Shown here: one piece after another, positions 1-8,849 of the stretch
Layout of the letters: each line of letters starts with the position of its first letter
Position numbering within the stretch: position 1 is the stretch's first letter
Assembly (NCBI GenBank): GCA_963837715.1
Contig: CAWIOF010000003.1
Coordinates: 124,001-188,000, forward strand
Direction: 5' to 3'
From: JANYLB01 sp963837715
Lineage (GTDB): Bacteria > Actinomycetota > Acidimicrobiia > IMCC26256 > JANYLB01
DNA: 64,000 nucleotides
Position numbers and translations under genes: made by a program
Notes under the pieces: generated by a model
What the model was told of the DNA's origin: nothing
Seen by the model: only the letters and a program-made list of their open reading frames with translations
The model's database searches: none

Positions 1-29
1 TCATTTCGTCGAGATCGAGGGGGCAGCCG

Positions 30-413
30 ATGCGCCAAGTGATGCACGAGGGAACGCACATGGAGAGTCCAGTCCAGAGTCGTCCAGTCCAGGGTCAGCC
101 GGTGGTGCGGGATCTGCTCGCCATCGCGGCCGTACCCGGCGATGCCGATCCGAACGCCGAGGAGGGTGAGCGGCGCTGGCAGGAGCGCGCCAACTGCCTC
201 GGGGTCGATCCCGACCTGTTCTTCCCCGAGCGCGGAGCGTCGACGCGGGAAGCCAAGGCGGTGTGCGGGAGCTGCGAGGTCAAGCCGGAGTGCCTGGAGT
301 ACGCCCTCGACCACGCCGAGAAGTTCGGCATCTGGGGTGGCCTCTCCGAGCGGGAACGCCGGCGGCTGCGACGCCAACGGGCCCTCGCCCGTCGGAACGC
401 CGCCTCCGCTTGA
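30..413 (+). CDS. WhiB-family iron-sulfur transcriptional regulator
   Basis: WhiB proteins are small actinobacterial regulators that bind a [4Fe-4S] cluster and act with the principal sigma factor. The four cluster ligands are visible as Cys56 and the C-x2-C-x5-C group Cys79, Cys82 and Cys88 (VCGSCEVKPEC). They are followed by the GIWGG turn and an Arg-rich tail (SERERRRLRRQR) typical of the DNA-contacting end. Two starts are plausible: ATG at 30 behind GAGGGGG, or ATG at 60 behind GAGGGA; the second gives 117 residues, closer to family length. The gene stands alone and converges on the formimidoyltransferase. Its particular Whi class cannot be told from the sequence. Confidence 0.93.
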   Translation: MRQVMHEGTHMESPVQSRPVQGQPVVRDLLAIAAVPGDADPNAEEGERRWQERANCLGVDPDLFFPERGASTREAKAVCGSCEVKPECLEYALDHAEKFGIWGGLSERERRRLRRQRALARRNAASA

Positions 414-470
414 TCCACCCCGATTCCCCGACGCCGAACACACCCACGCGGTGTGCACGGCGGGGGGGAG

Positions 471-1397
471 TCATGGGGCGGTGGGTCCGCCCCGCCCGGG
501 CATCGCGGTCGCGGCCGCGACCCGGGCCCGCGCAGCCTCGATCGTGTGCTCGGCGGTCACGCCGCTCCAGGCGCTGAACCCGGGCGAGGCCCCGACGAGC
601 GCGCTCGCCGGCACGAGCCCGACGATCTCGACCGAGGTCACGTCGTGGCCCGCCGCCTGCGCCAACTCCCGTACCCGGCTGCAGGCCCGGTCGAGCCCGG
701 TGGTCTCGAGATCGACGAGGTTCATCGACACCTGCGCCCGGCCTTGCGTCGCCAACGGGAAACCGAGCGCCCGCACGCCCGTGAGCCCACCGTCGCGCTC
801 CCGCACGCTCCGGGCGATGCGTCGCGCGAGCGCGAGGTCGTCGGTGTCGAGCCCGCAGTTCACCGCGACCATCGGCTGACGGGCGCCGACCGCGGTGGCC
901 CCCAACCGCGGATGCGGCGCATCCGGTCCGAAGTCGGGGGCTCGGACCGTGAACGCGTCGCGACGGGTCGCGGGCAGCGAGCGGTGCTCGGGGTCGGCGT
1001 CGTCGTACCGGAACACCGGGATCGCGTGCGTCGGGGCCAGCCACGCCGCGAACGAGCGGGCGGCTGCCACGGCGACCGCGTTGTCGAGGCCGTCGAGCGC
1101 CACGAACGGGACGACGTCGAGGATCCCCAGGCGCGGGTGCACGCCCGCTGAGTCGTGGAGGTCGAAGGGGCCGTCGGCCACCGCATCGGCGAGCCGGCGG
1201 ACCGTGGCTTCGGTCTCGGTCGGGGTGTCGCCGATGATCGTGAACACACTGCGGTGGTGGTCGGCGTCGACGTGCACGTCGAGCAGGGCTCTCCCGCAGG
1301 CCGCGCCGAGCGTTTCGAGCACCTCGGGCCGACGACCCTCCGAGATGTTCACGACCGCTTCGAGGAGTGGCGCTACCAGCGCCGGCTCGGGGGTCAT
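471..1397 (-). CDS. Glutamate formimidoyltransferase (FTCD N-terminal type)
   Basis: The protein (308 aa) matches the formiminotransferase domain that moves the formimino group between N-formimino-glutamate and tetrahydrofolate in histidine breakdown and one-carbon metabolism. Family landmarks are the N-terminal VVNISEGRRPEV, the LLDVHVDADHHRSVFTIIG segment around residue 40, and HPRLGILDVVPFV near residue 85. Length fits the stand-alone transferase without the cyclodeaminase half. No other histidine-utilisation genes are in the window. It is divergent from the LLM oxidoreductase, with starts only about 20 bp apart, so the two share a compact promoter region. Confidence 0.85.
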   Translation of the reverse strand: MTPEPALVAPLLEAVVNISEGRRPEVLETLGAACGRALLDVHVDADHHRSVFTIIGDTPTETEATVRRLADAVADGPFDLHDSAGVHPRLGILDVVPFVALDGLDNAVAVAAARSFAAWLAPTHAIPVFRYDDADPEHRSLPATRRDAFTVRAPDFGPDAPHPRLGATAVGARQPMVAVNCGLDTDDLALARRIARSVRERDGGLTGVRALGFPLATQGRAQVSMNLVDLETTGLDRACSRVRELAQAAGHDVTSVEIVGLVPASALVGASPGFSAWSGVTAEHTIEAARARVAAATAMPGRGGPTAP

Positions 1398-1419
1398 GCC
1401 GTGAGGTTAGGTTGGGTTG

Positions 1420-2449
1420 GTGCGCATCGGGTTGGCGTTGCCCCAGTACGACTACTCCCTTGCCGGCGAGTCGCCGTTGTCGTGGGAGTCGGTGCTCACC
1501 TACGCAGCGACCGCCGACGCATCCGGCTTCGACTCGGTCTGGCTGTCGGACCACCTCTTCCTCGACATCGGCAAGTACGGCGGGAGCTCCGAACGTCGGG
1601 CGGCGTTCGAGCCGCTGGTCACCCTCGCCGCCCTGGCCCGCACCTATCCCGCGCCTGCGGATCGGCACCCTCGTGCTGTGCGAGGCGTTGCGGCCGGCGT
1701 CGGTGCTGGCCAAGGCGTTGTGCACGCTCGATCGGATCAGCAAGGGTCGGCTCGACGTGGGAGTGGGCGCGGGGTGGTACGAACCGGAGTACGAGGCCAT
1801 CGGGATGACGCTGCCGTCGCCCGGCGAACGGATCGCCCGGATCGGCGAGGCCGTCGACGTGTTGCGGGGCATGCTCGACGCCGATGCCGATGAACAACCG
1901 GTGACCTTCGACGGATCGTTCCACCGGGCGATCGGGGCCACGAGCCTGCCCCCGGCAGCCCAGCGCCCGCGCCCGCCGATCTTCATCGGCGGCAAGGGTG
2001 ACCGCTTGTTGCGTGTCGTCGCCGAGCGGGCCGACGGATGGAACACGTGTTGGGCGTGGACGTTCGAGGCCTACCGGGAACGACTCGACGTCCTCGAGCG
2101 CGAGTGCGACCGCATCGGCCGGGATCCGGCGACGATCTGGCGATCACTCGGCCTCTACGCCTTGTGCGGAGAAGACGAACGCGACCTCAACCGACGTTTC
2201 ACCCGGCTCCGGCACCAGAACCCCGGCGTGCTCGACGACACCTCGCTCGACGAGTGGCGGGTCGGGCGCCTCGTGGGGACCGTCGACGAGGTCAGGGAAC
2301 GGGCCGAGGAGTGGGTCGGTCTCGGGGTCGAGACCCTCATCCTGGGCGTCGGGGCCGTCCCGTTCGCGGCTTCCGGGACCGACGACGTGGCGTTGCTGGC
2401 CCATGCACTCCAGCCGCTGCGGTCCGGCGTGGCCCCGAGGCCCGTATAA
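1420..2449 (+). CDS. LLM-class F420-dependent oxidoreductase, frame broken once
   Basis: Luciferase-like (TIM-barrel) flavin/F420-dependent oxidoreductase. The N-terminal third (MRIGLALPQYDYSL, SVWLSDHLFLD) is read from GTG 1420; the rest (GTLVLCEALRPASVLAK, LDVGVGAGWYEPEY, RPPIFIGGKGDRLL) is read one base later. The break falls at CCC 1648-1650. Removing one C restores a continuous LARTYPRLRIGTL, as expected for the family. This is most simply an overcalled base, though a genuine pseudogene cannot be excluded. Substrate unknown. It is followed closely by tatA in the same direction. Confidence 0.8.
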
Positions 2450-2481
2450 CCTGAGATCCAATCGTTCGGAAAGGTCGTCCC

Positions 2482-2661
2482 ATGAATCTGGGCCCCACCG
2501 AGTTGATCATCATCCTGGTGATCGTCCTCCTGATCTTCGGCGGAAGTCAGCTCCCGAAACTCGCTCGTTCCCTGGGCCAGGCCTCGAAGGAGTTCAAGAC
2601 CGGTACCGAAGAGGGTGCCAAGGACGCCGACGCCGCCGGCGACGACACCAAGGCCTCCTAA
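2482..2661 (+). CDS. tatA: Twin-arginine translocase subunit TatA
   Basis: A 59-residue protein with the TatA/TatE plan: one N-terminal membrane helix (about residues 5-20, LIIILVIVLLIFGGS), the FGGSQLPKLARSLG hinge, then an amphipathic helix with EFKTG and a short acidic, Ala/Asp-rich tail. TatA forms the protein-conducting element of the Tat pathway for folded exported proteins. GGAAAGG lies upstream at a good distance from the ATG. In mycobacteria a tat gene (tatB) sits beside sigE-rseA-htrA; here the tat gene is just upstream of the ECF sigma gene, a similar grouping. Confidence 0.9.
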   Translation: MNLGPTELIIILVIVLLIFGGSQLPKLARSLGQASKEFKTGTEEGAKDADAAGDDTKAS

Positions 2662-2770
2662 CCCCACCGTCGCCTGATCCCGGTCGACCGCGCGCCGGGT
2701 CTCCGCAGCCGGTCCTGTGGTTTTCTCGCGGGATCGGGGAACCCCACCACCACTTCCTGTCGTTCTCGTG

Positions 2771-3277
2771 ATGCCTGACGGTGTTCCCACCTGGGAGGAG
2801 ATCGCCCGCGACCACGGGCGATTCCTCTACCGCGTGGCATTTCGCCTGACCGGCAACGACGACGACGCTCAGGATCTCGTGCAGGAGGCGCTCATCCGCG
2901 TGCAGCGCGGGCTCGAGCGCTACCAGCCGGGATCCCTCGAAGGATGGTTGGCCCGGATCGTGACGAACGTGTTCCTCGACGAGGTCCGACGCAAGCGCCG
3001 CCGCCCCACCGATGCGCTGCCCGACGATCCCGAGCGCGTCCTCCCGACGTCACCCGGCGCCGACGAAGCGAGCACGGTGTTGTCCACCGACGTCCAAGCG
3101 GCGCTCGACGCGCTTCCCGAGGAGTTCCGCGTGCCGGTCGTGCTGTGCGACGTCGGGGATCTCGCGTATGAGGACATCGCCCTGACGCTCGGGGTACCCG
3201 TCGGGACCGTACGCTCCCGCATCCACCGGGGCCGCAAGCTCCTCCGCGCCTCGCTGGGAGGTGAACGCACCGCATGA
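2771..3277 (+). CDS. ECF (group IV) RNA polymerase sigma factor, SigE-like
   Basis: Sigma-70 family ECF protein of 168 aa. Region 2 is seen near residues 15-75 (FRLTGNDDDAQDLVQEALIR, then WLARIVTNVFLDEVRRKRRR). Region 4 is seen near 115-165 (LPEEFRVPVVLCDVGDLAYEDIA, GVPVGTVRSRIHRGRKLL). The ATG at 2771 starts directly before MPDGVPTWEE; in-frame upstream sequence does not look coding. Its stop overlaps the anti-sigma start (ATGA), and an RseB-like gene and an HtrA protease follow. This resembles the mycobacterial sigE-rseA-htrA envelope-stress locus, so an envelope-stress role is inferred. Confidence 0.92.
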   Translation: MPDGVPTWEEIARDHGRFLYRVAFRLTGNDDDAQDLVQEALIRVQRGLERYQPGSLEGWLARIVTNVFLDEVRRKRRRPTDALPDDPERVLPTSPGADEASTVLSTDVQAALDALPEEFRVPVVLCDVGDLAYEDIALTLGVPVGTVRSRIHRGRKLLRASLGGERTA

Positions 3278-3718
3278 GCACGCTGGATGCCGACGACGAA
3301 CTGCTGTCTGCGTACCTCGACGGTGAGGTCACGGCCGACGAACGGTCCCGCGGTCGACGACGCGCTCGCCCGCTCGGCCGACTGCCGGGCCGCGCTCAGC
3401 GACCTCGCAGTGGCACGCGACGCGGTGCGAGGGCTCGACGACCCGGAGCTCCCCGCCGGGTTCCTCGCCGACATCGAGCGAGCCGTCACCGCCGGCACCA
3501 CGACGCGCTCCGGTCGACCGCGGCGCGGGCTCGCCTGGCTCGCCGGTGGAGTCGCGGCTGCCGCGCTGTTCGCCGCGATGGTCATTCCGTCGACCGACCG
3601 CGTGGATCCGGCGGTACGCGCCCGCGTCGATGCCCACGCGGCGCGCTCGTCGGTGAGCGACGATCCGGTGAGCGAACTCGCGCCCGTCGCGGTCGCGACC
3701 GGTGGGCTGCCCCGATGA
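3274..3718 (+). CDS. Anti-sigma factor, membrane-bound, frame broken once
   Basis: Partner of the preceding ECF sigma factor, translationally coupled by an ATGA overlap. The N-terminus (LLSAYLDGEVTADERS) matches the sigma-binding part of anti-sigma factors. After a one-base break at CCC 3347-3349 the reading continues in the next frame (VDDALARSADCRAALSDLA), then a membrane helix (LAWLAGGVAAAALFAAMVI) and a short outer part. Deleting one C gives a continuous protein of about 147 residues. I do not see the zinc motif H-x3-C-x2-C, so this is not an obvious ZAS type. The stop overlaps the next start by ATGA. Confidence 0.78.
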
Positions 3719-4824
3719 ATCGACGAGCACCCCAGGTGGTGCGGTCGGCGGCAGTCGCAGTGGGCGGCGTGGTGGCCGCGGGCGTCGCGGCGGCCGGCTT
3801 GGCCGTCGGAGGCCTGGTCCCGGGCGGGTCGGCGACGTCGTCGTTCGCCGCGTCGGCCGACGCGAGCGGGGTCGAGCTCCTGGCCCGCGCCCGTGCGGCA
3901 GCCACGACCTTCGACTTCAACGGCGAGGTCGTGGTCGAGTGGCGCGACGGGAACGGCCGGCTCCAGCGCGAGCGGGTGCCGGTGCGGGAGACCGACGGCG
4001 TGCTCCGGGTGGGGGAGCAGCGAAAGATCATCGGCGCGGGCGACGACCGCTTGTTGGCTCGCGACGGAGTCTGGAAGCGGCTGTGGACCGGTCCGGCCGA
4101 CTCGGCCGAGGCCGAACCGGCCGCGGTCGATCCCGAGCGCAAGTACGCGCTCACCGTTTCCGACGGCCCCCGCACGGCCGGCCGTGACACGACGCTCGTC
4201 GAGGTCGGACTGCTCGAGAACGACGCGAAGTCGAGCCCGAAGGCGGGCCGCGTGACCGAGCGGTTCGCCGTCGACGACGCCACCGGCCTGTTGCTCCGGC
4301 GCGAACAGCTCGACCGTCGCGGTCGGGTCGAGCGCGCGGTTCGCTTCGTCGAGTTGCGGGAGCCGACCCCGGCGTCGACGTCGGGTTCAGGCGGCGAGAC
4401 GCCACACGCGAAGGGTTCGGCGCCGAAGGCGATCAACAAGGTGAACGCCGGTGCCGATGCGCCCCGACGCCTCGGCGACGGGTTCAGCCTCACCGGTCGG
4501 TACCGGGCCGCCGACGGGAGCGTGCACTTCTTCTACAGCGACGGCATCTACACCGCGTCGGTGTTCGAACAGGCCGGAGATCTGGATCGTCAGGAGCTCC
4601 CCGACGACGCGACGTCGACCGAGTTCGCCGGCCGGACCCTCACGAGCTACTCGACGCCCAGTGGCACGGTCGTGGTGTGGGCCGACGACGACCGCGTGTT
4701 CACGCTCGTGAGCGATGCCCCGAAGCGCGATCTCGACGCGTTGCTGCACGACCTCCCGGCACCGTCGCAGGCGGGCACCGCGACGGAAGTCGCGCGGTTC
4801 GTGCTCGGACCGTTCCGGTGGTGA
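3715..4824 (+). CDS. RseB/MucB-like sigma-factor regulatory protein
   Basis: A 369-residue exported protein. An N-terminal hydrophobic stretch (about residues 10-40, Ala/Gly/Val-rich) may be a signal or anchor. It is followed by an RseB/LolA-like beta domain (FDFNGEVVVEWRDGNGRLQRER) and a C-terminal domain near 245-369 (GFSLTGRYRAADGSVHFFYSDG, FAGRTLTSYSTPSGTVVVWADD). In the enteric SigE system RseB binds and protects the anti-sigma factor outside the membrane. The order sigma, anti-sigma, RseB-like with ATGA overlaps supports the same role here. Similarity is recognised from the fold-like pattern, not from a strict motif. Confidence 0.75.
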   Translation: MNRRAPQVVRSAAVAVGGVVAAGVAAAGLAVGGLVPGGSATSSFAASADASGVELLARARAAATTFDFNGEVVVEWRDGNGRLQRERVPVRETDGVLRVGEQRKIIGAGDDRLLARDGVWKRLWTGPADSAEAEPAAVDPERKYALTVSDGPRTAGRDTTLVEVGLLENDAKSSPKAGRVTERFAVDDATGLLLRREQLDRRGRVERAVRFVELREPTPASTSGSGGETPHAKGSAPKAINKVNAGADAPRRLGDGFSLTGRYRAADGSVHFFYSDGIYTASVFEQAGDLDRQELPDDATSTEFAGRTLTSYSTPSGTVVVWADDDRVFTLVSDAPKRDLDALLHDLPAPSQAGTATEVARFVLGPFRW

Positions 4825-4840
4825 CGCGTTCGGAGGACGC

Positions 4841-5131
4841 CTAGTGAGCGGGTGCGAGTCCGCGACGACGACGGAGGATGCGTCGTCGCTCCCGCTCTGA
4901 CGCGCCGCCCCACACGCCGTGGTCGATGCGATTCTCGAGCGCGTACTCGAGGCACTCCAGCCGCACGGGGCAGAGCTGGCACTCGCGCTGCGCGATCTCC
5001 ACACCGATGCCGTCGGACGGGAAGAAGGTGCCGGGAGGAAGTTGGCGGCAGCGCGCCGTCAGCATCCACTCGTGTTCGGCGTCGTACTCGGGTTCCGTGT
5101 CGGCGCCGTTGCCGGCATCGTCGATCTTCAT
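4841..5131 (-). CDS. WhiB-family iron-sulfur transcriptional regulator
   Basis: Second WhiB protein of the window, 96 aa. Cluster ligands are Cys28 (TARCRQLPPGTFFP) and Cys51, Cys54, Cys60 (RECQLCPVRLEC). GVWGG and the basic tail SERERRRILRRRRG follow. It lies on the opposite strand between the sigma-factor operon and the HtrA protease, convergent with the former (17-bp gap) and divergent from the latter. The 226-bp region between its start and htrA must hold both promoters; I could not identify a specific operator there. Confidence 0.95.
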   Translation of the reverse strand: MKIDDAGNGADTEPEYDAEHEWMLTARCRQLPPGTFFPSDGIGVEIAQRECQLCPVRLECLEYALENRIDHGVWGGASERERRRILRRRRGLAPAH

Positions 5132-5357
5132 GTGGGGTCGCTCCTGGCTGGGGGCCGGGTCCCGCTAGCCTCGAAGGGACCCGGTTCGCTCGGTGCAACG
5201 CTGAGTCTCGCGGTTCCGGTTCCCGAACCTCGGAACATTCGTCTTCCGACCCGGGAGATTCTCAGCCAACTCTCAGTGCCCGGGGAACGGCACTTTCAAC
5301 CCTGGCGTTCACTGTGACGATCACGACCAGGCGCAAGAGCCGACCGCGGAGGTACCG

Positions 5358-6743
5358 GTGACCGACGAAGACACGAGCGACGAGGCCGAGCAGCCGGTCA
5401 TCGAACCCGACGCGAGTGCCGCGCCGAGCGCGGATGCCGACGGGGCGGTCGAAAGTCCGCAAACCGTCGCCGGCGAGCCTGCGCCGCCCACCGAATCGGT
5501 TCCCGTCGCGAGTGCCACGTGGTCCGCGACGACCACACCACCTCCTGCGCCTCCTGCTCCTTCTGCCGGTCTTCCTCCTGCGCCGGCGTGGGCTGCGCCC
5601 GCGCCCACTGGTCCTGCGCCGAAGTCGCGTGGTCGGTTCAAGCTGGTTGCCGGGGGAGCCGTGATCGGCGCGCTCGTCGGCGCGCTCGTTGCCGGCGGCA
5701 TCGTCGCGGTCGCGACCAACGACGACAACAGCAGTTCCACGACGCGCGTCGTCGAGCGTGTCGTCCCGGCCAAGAACGCACCCAACACCTCGGTGTTCGT
5801 CGAGCCGGCCGACATCCAGGACGTGCTCGCCACGGTCGAGCCCGCGGTCGTCGCGATCACCACCGGTGGCGCGTCGGATCTGTTCGGCGACAGCGGTTCA
5901 GGTGGTGGAGCCGGGACCGGGTTCGTGGTCTCGGCCGACGGTGTGATCGTCACGAACAACCACGTCGTCGAAGGCGCGAAGAACGAGATCGAGGTCAGCT
6001 TCTCCGACGGCACGAAGAAGAAGGCGACCGTGCTCGGCAGTGACGCGTCGATCGATCTCGCGGTGATCAAGGTCGATGGTGAGAACCTGCCCACCGCCAA
6101 GCTCGGCGACTCGAGCGCGTTGCAGGTGGGGGACCAGGTGATCGCGATCGGGAACGCACTCGCGCTCGACGGTGGGCCCAGCGTCACCCAGGGCATCGTC
6201 TCCGCGGTGAACCGTCAGATCCAGGAGCAGAACGGCGCCGCGCTCTACAACCTCATCCAGACCGACGCGGCGATCAACCCCGGGAACTCGGGTGGTCCGC
6301 TCGTGAACTCGAGCGGCGAGGTCGTCGGCATCAACACGGCGATCGCCGATCCGAGTGATTCGCAGAACGTCGGCTTCGCGATCTCGATCTCGAGCGTGAA
6401 GGACGCCATCGACCAGCTCCGAGCGGGCAAGAGTGTGCGGCTGCCGTACATGGGCGTCTACTCCGAGACGCTCACCCCGGCGATGGCGAAGGAGCTCGGG
6501 ACCACGACCCAGCTCGGCGCGCTCGTGCGTGAGGTGACCGGCGACAGCCCGGCCGACGACGCCGGGATCAAGAAGGACGACGTCATCGTCCAGGTCGGCG
6601 ACACCAAGATCACGAGCGCGGAAGACGTCGGCACCGCCGTCCGGCAGAAGGCGGTCGGTGACACGGTGGCGGTGACCGTCGACCGCAAGGGTGAGCAGCA
6701 GACGGTCCAGGTCAAGCTCGGGATCCGCCCCGACTCCAACTGA
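5358..6743 (+). CDS. HtrA/DegP-type membrane serine protease (S1C) with PDZ domain
   Basis: Envelope quality-control protease, 461 aa. A long acidic and Pro/Ala-rich cytoplasmic part is followed by a membrane helix around residues 95-117 and a trypsin-like domain. The catalytic triad is complete: His in VTNNHVVEG, Asp in SIDLAVIKV, Ser in NPGNSGGPLVNSS. A C-terminal PDZ domain follows (SPADDAGIKKDDVIVQVGD). GTG start with GGAGG at a suitable distance. The sigma/anti-sigma set just upstream suggests it is part of that stress regulon, as htrA is next to sigE in mycobacteria; the intervening whiB on the other strand means it has its own promoter. Confidence 0.93.
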   Translation: MTDEDTSDEAEQPVIEPDASAAPSADADGAVESPQTVAGEPAPPTESVPVASATWSATTTPPPAPPAPSAGLPPAPAWAAPAPTGPAPKSRGRFKLVAGGAVIGALVGALVAGGIVAVATNDDNSSSTTRVVERVVPAKNAPNTSVFVEPADIQDVLATVEPAVVAITTGGASDLFGDSGSGGGAGTGFVVSADGVIVTNNHVVEGAKNEIEVSFSDGTKKKATVLGSDASIDLAVIKVDGENLPTAKLGDSSALQVGDQVIAIGNALALDGGPSVTQGIVSAVNRQIQEQNGAALYNLIQTDAAINPGNSGGPLVNSSGEVVGINTAIADPSDSQNVGFAISISSVKDAIDQLRAGKSVRLPYMGVYSETLTPAMAKELGTTTQLGALVREVTGDSPADDAGIKKDDVIVQVGDTKITSAEDVGTAVRQKAVGDTVAVTVDRKGEQQTVQVKLGIRPDSN

Positions 6744-6767
6744 CCCTCGCGGCGCCGTCGCCGAGCG

Positions 6768-8283
6768 TCAGGGGAGTGGGCGGGACGCGCCGGCGAACCG
6801 GCCCGCCGCCGGGTCGACATCGGCCGTGTCGATCACCACGCCGAAGGCCCGGCCTTTGGCTTCGACGTCGAAGCCGAGACCGATCGCGAGCACGACGTGG
6901 TCGGCGCCGTCGGGGCCGTAGACGAGCAGATCACCGGGGCGGACTGCTTCCGGTGCGACGGGGAACCCGATGCGGAGTTGGGCACCCGAGAAGTGGGGGA
7001 GCGAGATCCCGCTCTGCTGCCATGCCCGTCGGGTGAGGCCGGAGCAGTCGTAGGTGAGCGGGCCGGTGGTCGCGTACACGTAGGGCTTTCCGACCTGCGA
7101 GAGCGCGAAGTAGGTGGCCCGCCGGGCGGGAGCCGGCGTCGACGCCCAGAGCCGCGTCGAACGCGGCGCCGTCGAGCCCGACTTCTGCGCCCACGGCATC
7201 GGCGAGTCGGCGCCGGGCCGCGGAGTCGTCGCCCGCTACGAGCGCGATCTCGGCCTCGCGCCCGGCTCGCGCCACCGCGCCGAGACCGGGATCCGTGGGC
7301 GGGAGCGTCGCCGGATCGACGCCGGTGAGTTCGCCCGATGTGAGCTTGGCGCTGAGTTGCGTGATCTCTGCATCGGTCGCGGCCACACCCGCGGCGTTCT
7401 GTTGCAGCGCGGTCGCGATCACCTCGGCCTGCTCGTCGTTGCGCTGCCGCTGCACGTCGAGATCCGCGACGCGGCGCGCGAGTGCACGGGTCGCAGCACG
7501 GGTGAGCACCAGGACGCGTTCGCTCAGGAGGTCGGACCTCCCGCCGGTGCTGCGCCGCCGTCCGGCTTCGAACAACGCGCGGGTCCTCCGGGTTCGCATC
7601 CGCACGAGCGCTGCGTCGGTGGACCGGCGGTCGCTCGTCAACGCGGATCGGGTCGTCTCAGCCAGCTCTGCGGCGCGAGCGAGCTCGGGCCGCACGGTGG
7701 CGAGCTGGGCGGCGATGGCCCGGAGCACGTCGAGCTCCGCGGTGGCGGCCGCGACCGAGTCGCTCGGGAGGAGTGGTGAGGACGCGACGTCGGGTGGTCC
7801 GCTGGATTCTCTGAGCGCGACCGCTGCGGCCCGTGGGTCGGGGGGCAGTGCCGCGACGACGGTCGCGACCGCATCGACCGCCACCTCGGCCGCGCTCGGG
7901 CCGCGAGTCGGAGGCTCCTTCGATCCCGGCGAGGTCGTCGAGGTCGAGGTCGTCGCCGCCTTGGTGGTCGTGGTGGTGGCGGGGGCCTTGGTGGTGGAGG
8001 TCGTCGCCGCCTTGGTGGTCGTGGTGGTCGCGGGGGCGGGGGCCTTGGTGGTGGAGGTCGTGGCCGCCTTGGTGGTCGTGGTCGTGGATGGCGCCTTCGT
8101 CGTCGTCGTCGGGGGCGGCGCCGTGGTCGTCGTCGCGGAAGCCGGCAGGGTGGTCGACGTCGGCGCGGTCGTCGCAGGCGGAACGGGTGTCGTGGTCGCC
8201 GGCGCGGTCAAGGGGTCACAGTTGGCCGTGGCGAGCGCGAGTACGACGGCCGCGGTGATGATGCTCGCTCTCCGCCTGTTCAC
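6768..8283 (-). CDS. Secreted NlpC/P60 peptidoglycan hydrolase with Thr-rich linker, frame broken once
   Basis: Cell-wall endopeptidase with a signal-like N-terminus (MNRRRASIITAAVVLALATA; the following Asn-Cys is a poor lipobox), a Thr/Ala/Lys/Pro-rich repeat tract (about residues 30-120), a long Ala/Arg-rich coiled-coil-like region, and a C-terminal NlpC/P60 domain (YFALSQVGKPYVYATTG, catalytic Cys in YDCSGLTRRAW, His in GADHVVLAIG). The reading frame breaks at GGG 7128-7130 (CCC on the coding strand); removing one base joins DAGSA to RRATYFALSQ exactly where the domain should begin. Total would be about 504 residues. The architecture resembles RipA/PcsB-type hydrolases that separate dividing cells. 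Confidence 0.82.
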
Positions 8284-8481
8284 TGTGCTCGCTCCAACTG
8301 GACCTCGGTGCCTGACGTCGGCTGTCTATCGGCCGGGTGCGTCGGCGGAGCGGGCGAGAGGCGAATGCGAGGCGAACAACCGGCGAACAGCTCCGTCGCC
8401 CGACCGGAGCGGTACGGCGAGCCCTCGGTCGGCGAGGGCCACGGGTAGGGTGGACCGGCCGGTCACCTTCCGAGGAGTTCC

Positions 8482-8757
8482 ATGAGTACCGAATCCGAGG
8501 AGCTCGAGCAGCTCCCCCCGCAAGGCCACATCAAGGTCGTCTACATGGGCCCGGTGTCGCCCCACTGGGAGGTCCGTGGCGTCTTCGGCGACCGATCGGT
8601 GGTCGACGGCTTCCGCGAGCGCGCGCTCGCACGACTCCAGTTGCTTCCCCCACACGACCCCCAGTTCCGCCGCAACCGCGAACGCGTGGCCCGCGACGCC
8701 GAGCGCGAGAACCTCATCCTCGAGTGGGACCTCGGCTACGAGGAGAGCTCGGGCTGA
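8482..8757 (+). CDS. Conserved-looking small soluble protein of unknown function
   Basis: 91 residues, not recognised. It has no signal peptide or membrane segment. The middle part (HIKVVYMGPVSPHWEVRGVFGD) is mixed alpha/beta in character, followed by a charged helix rich in Arg and Glu (RRNRERVARDAEREN). The start is supported by GAGGAG upstream of the ATG and by codon usage like its neighbours. It ends ahead of a strong hairpin shared with the convergent PstS-like gene. It could be a small binding or adaptor protein; there is no basis for a function. Confidence 0.7.
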   Translation: MSTESEELEQLPPQGHIKVVYMGPVSPHWEVRGVFGDRSVVDGFRERALARLQLLPPHDPQFRRNRERVARDAERENLILEWDLGYEESSG

Positions 8758-8792
8758 GCCCGCACCTGCTGAACGTACGTGGTGACGACGCG

Positions 8793-8823
8793 AGAGGGCC
8801 CGGGCAGGACGCCCGGGCCCTCT
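8793..8823. terminator. Bidirectional hairpin between convergent genes
   Basis: Perfect 13-bp inverted repeat (arm AGAGGGCCCGGGC, loop AGGAC) located between the stops of two convergent genes. There is no T-tract, as is common for actinobacterial terminators, so termination in both directions is inferred from position and stem strength. Confidence 0.75.
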
Positions 8824-8849
8824 CTGTCGACTCGGACTGCAGGGTGTGC

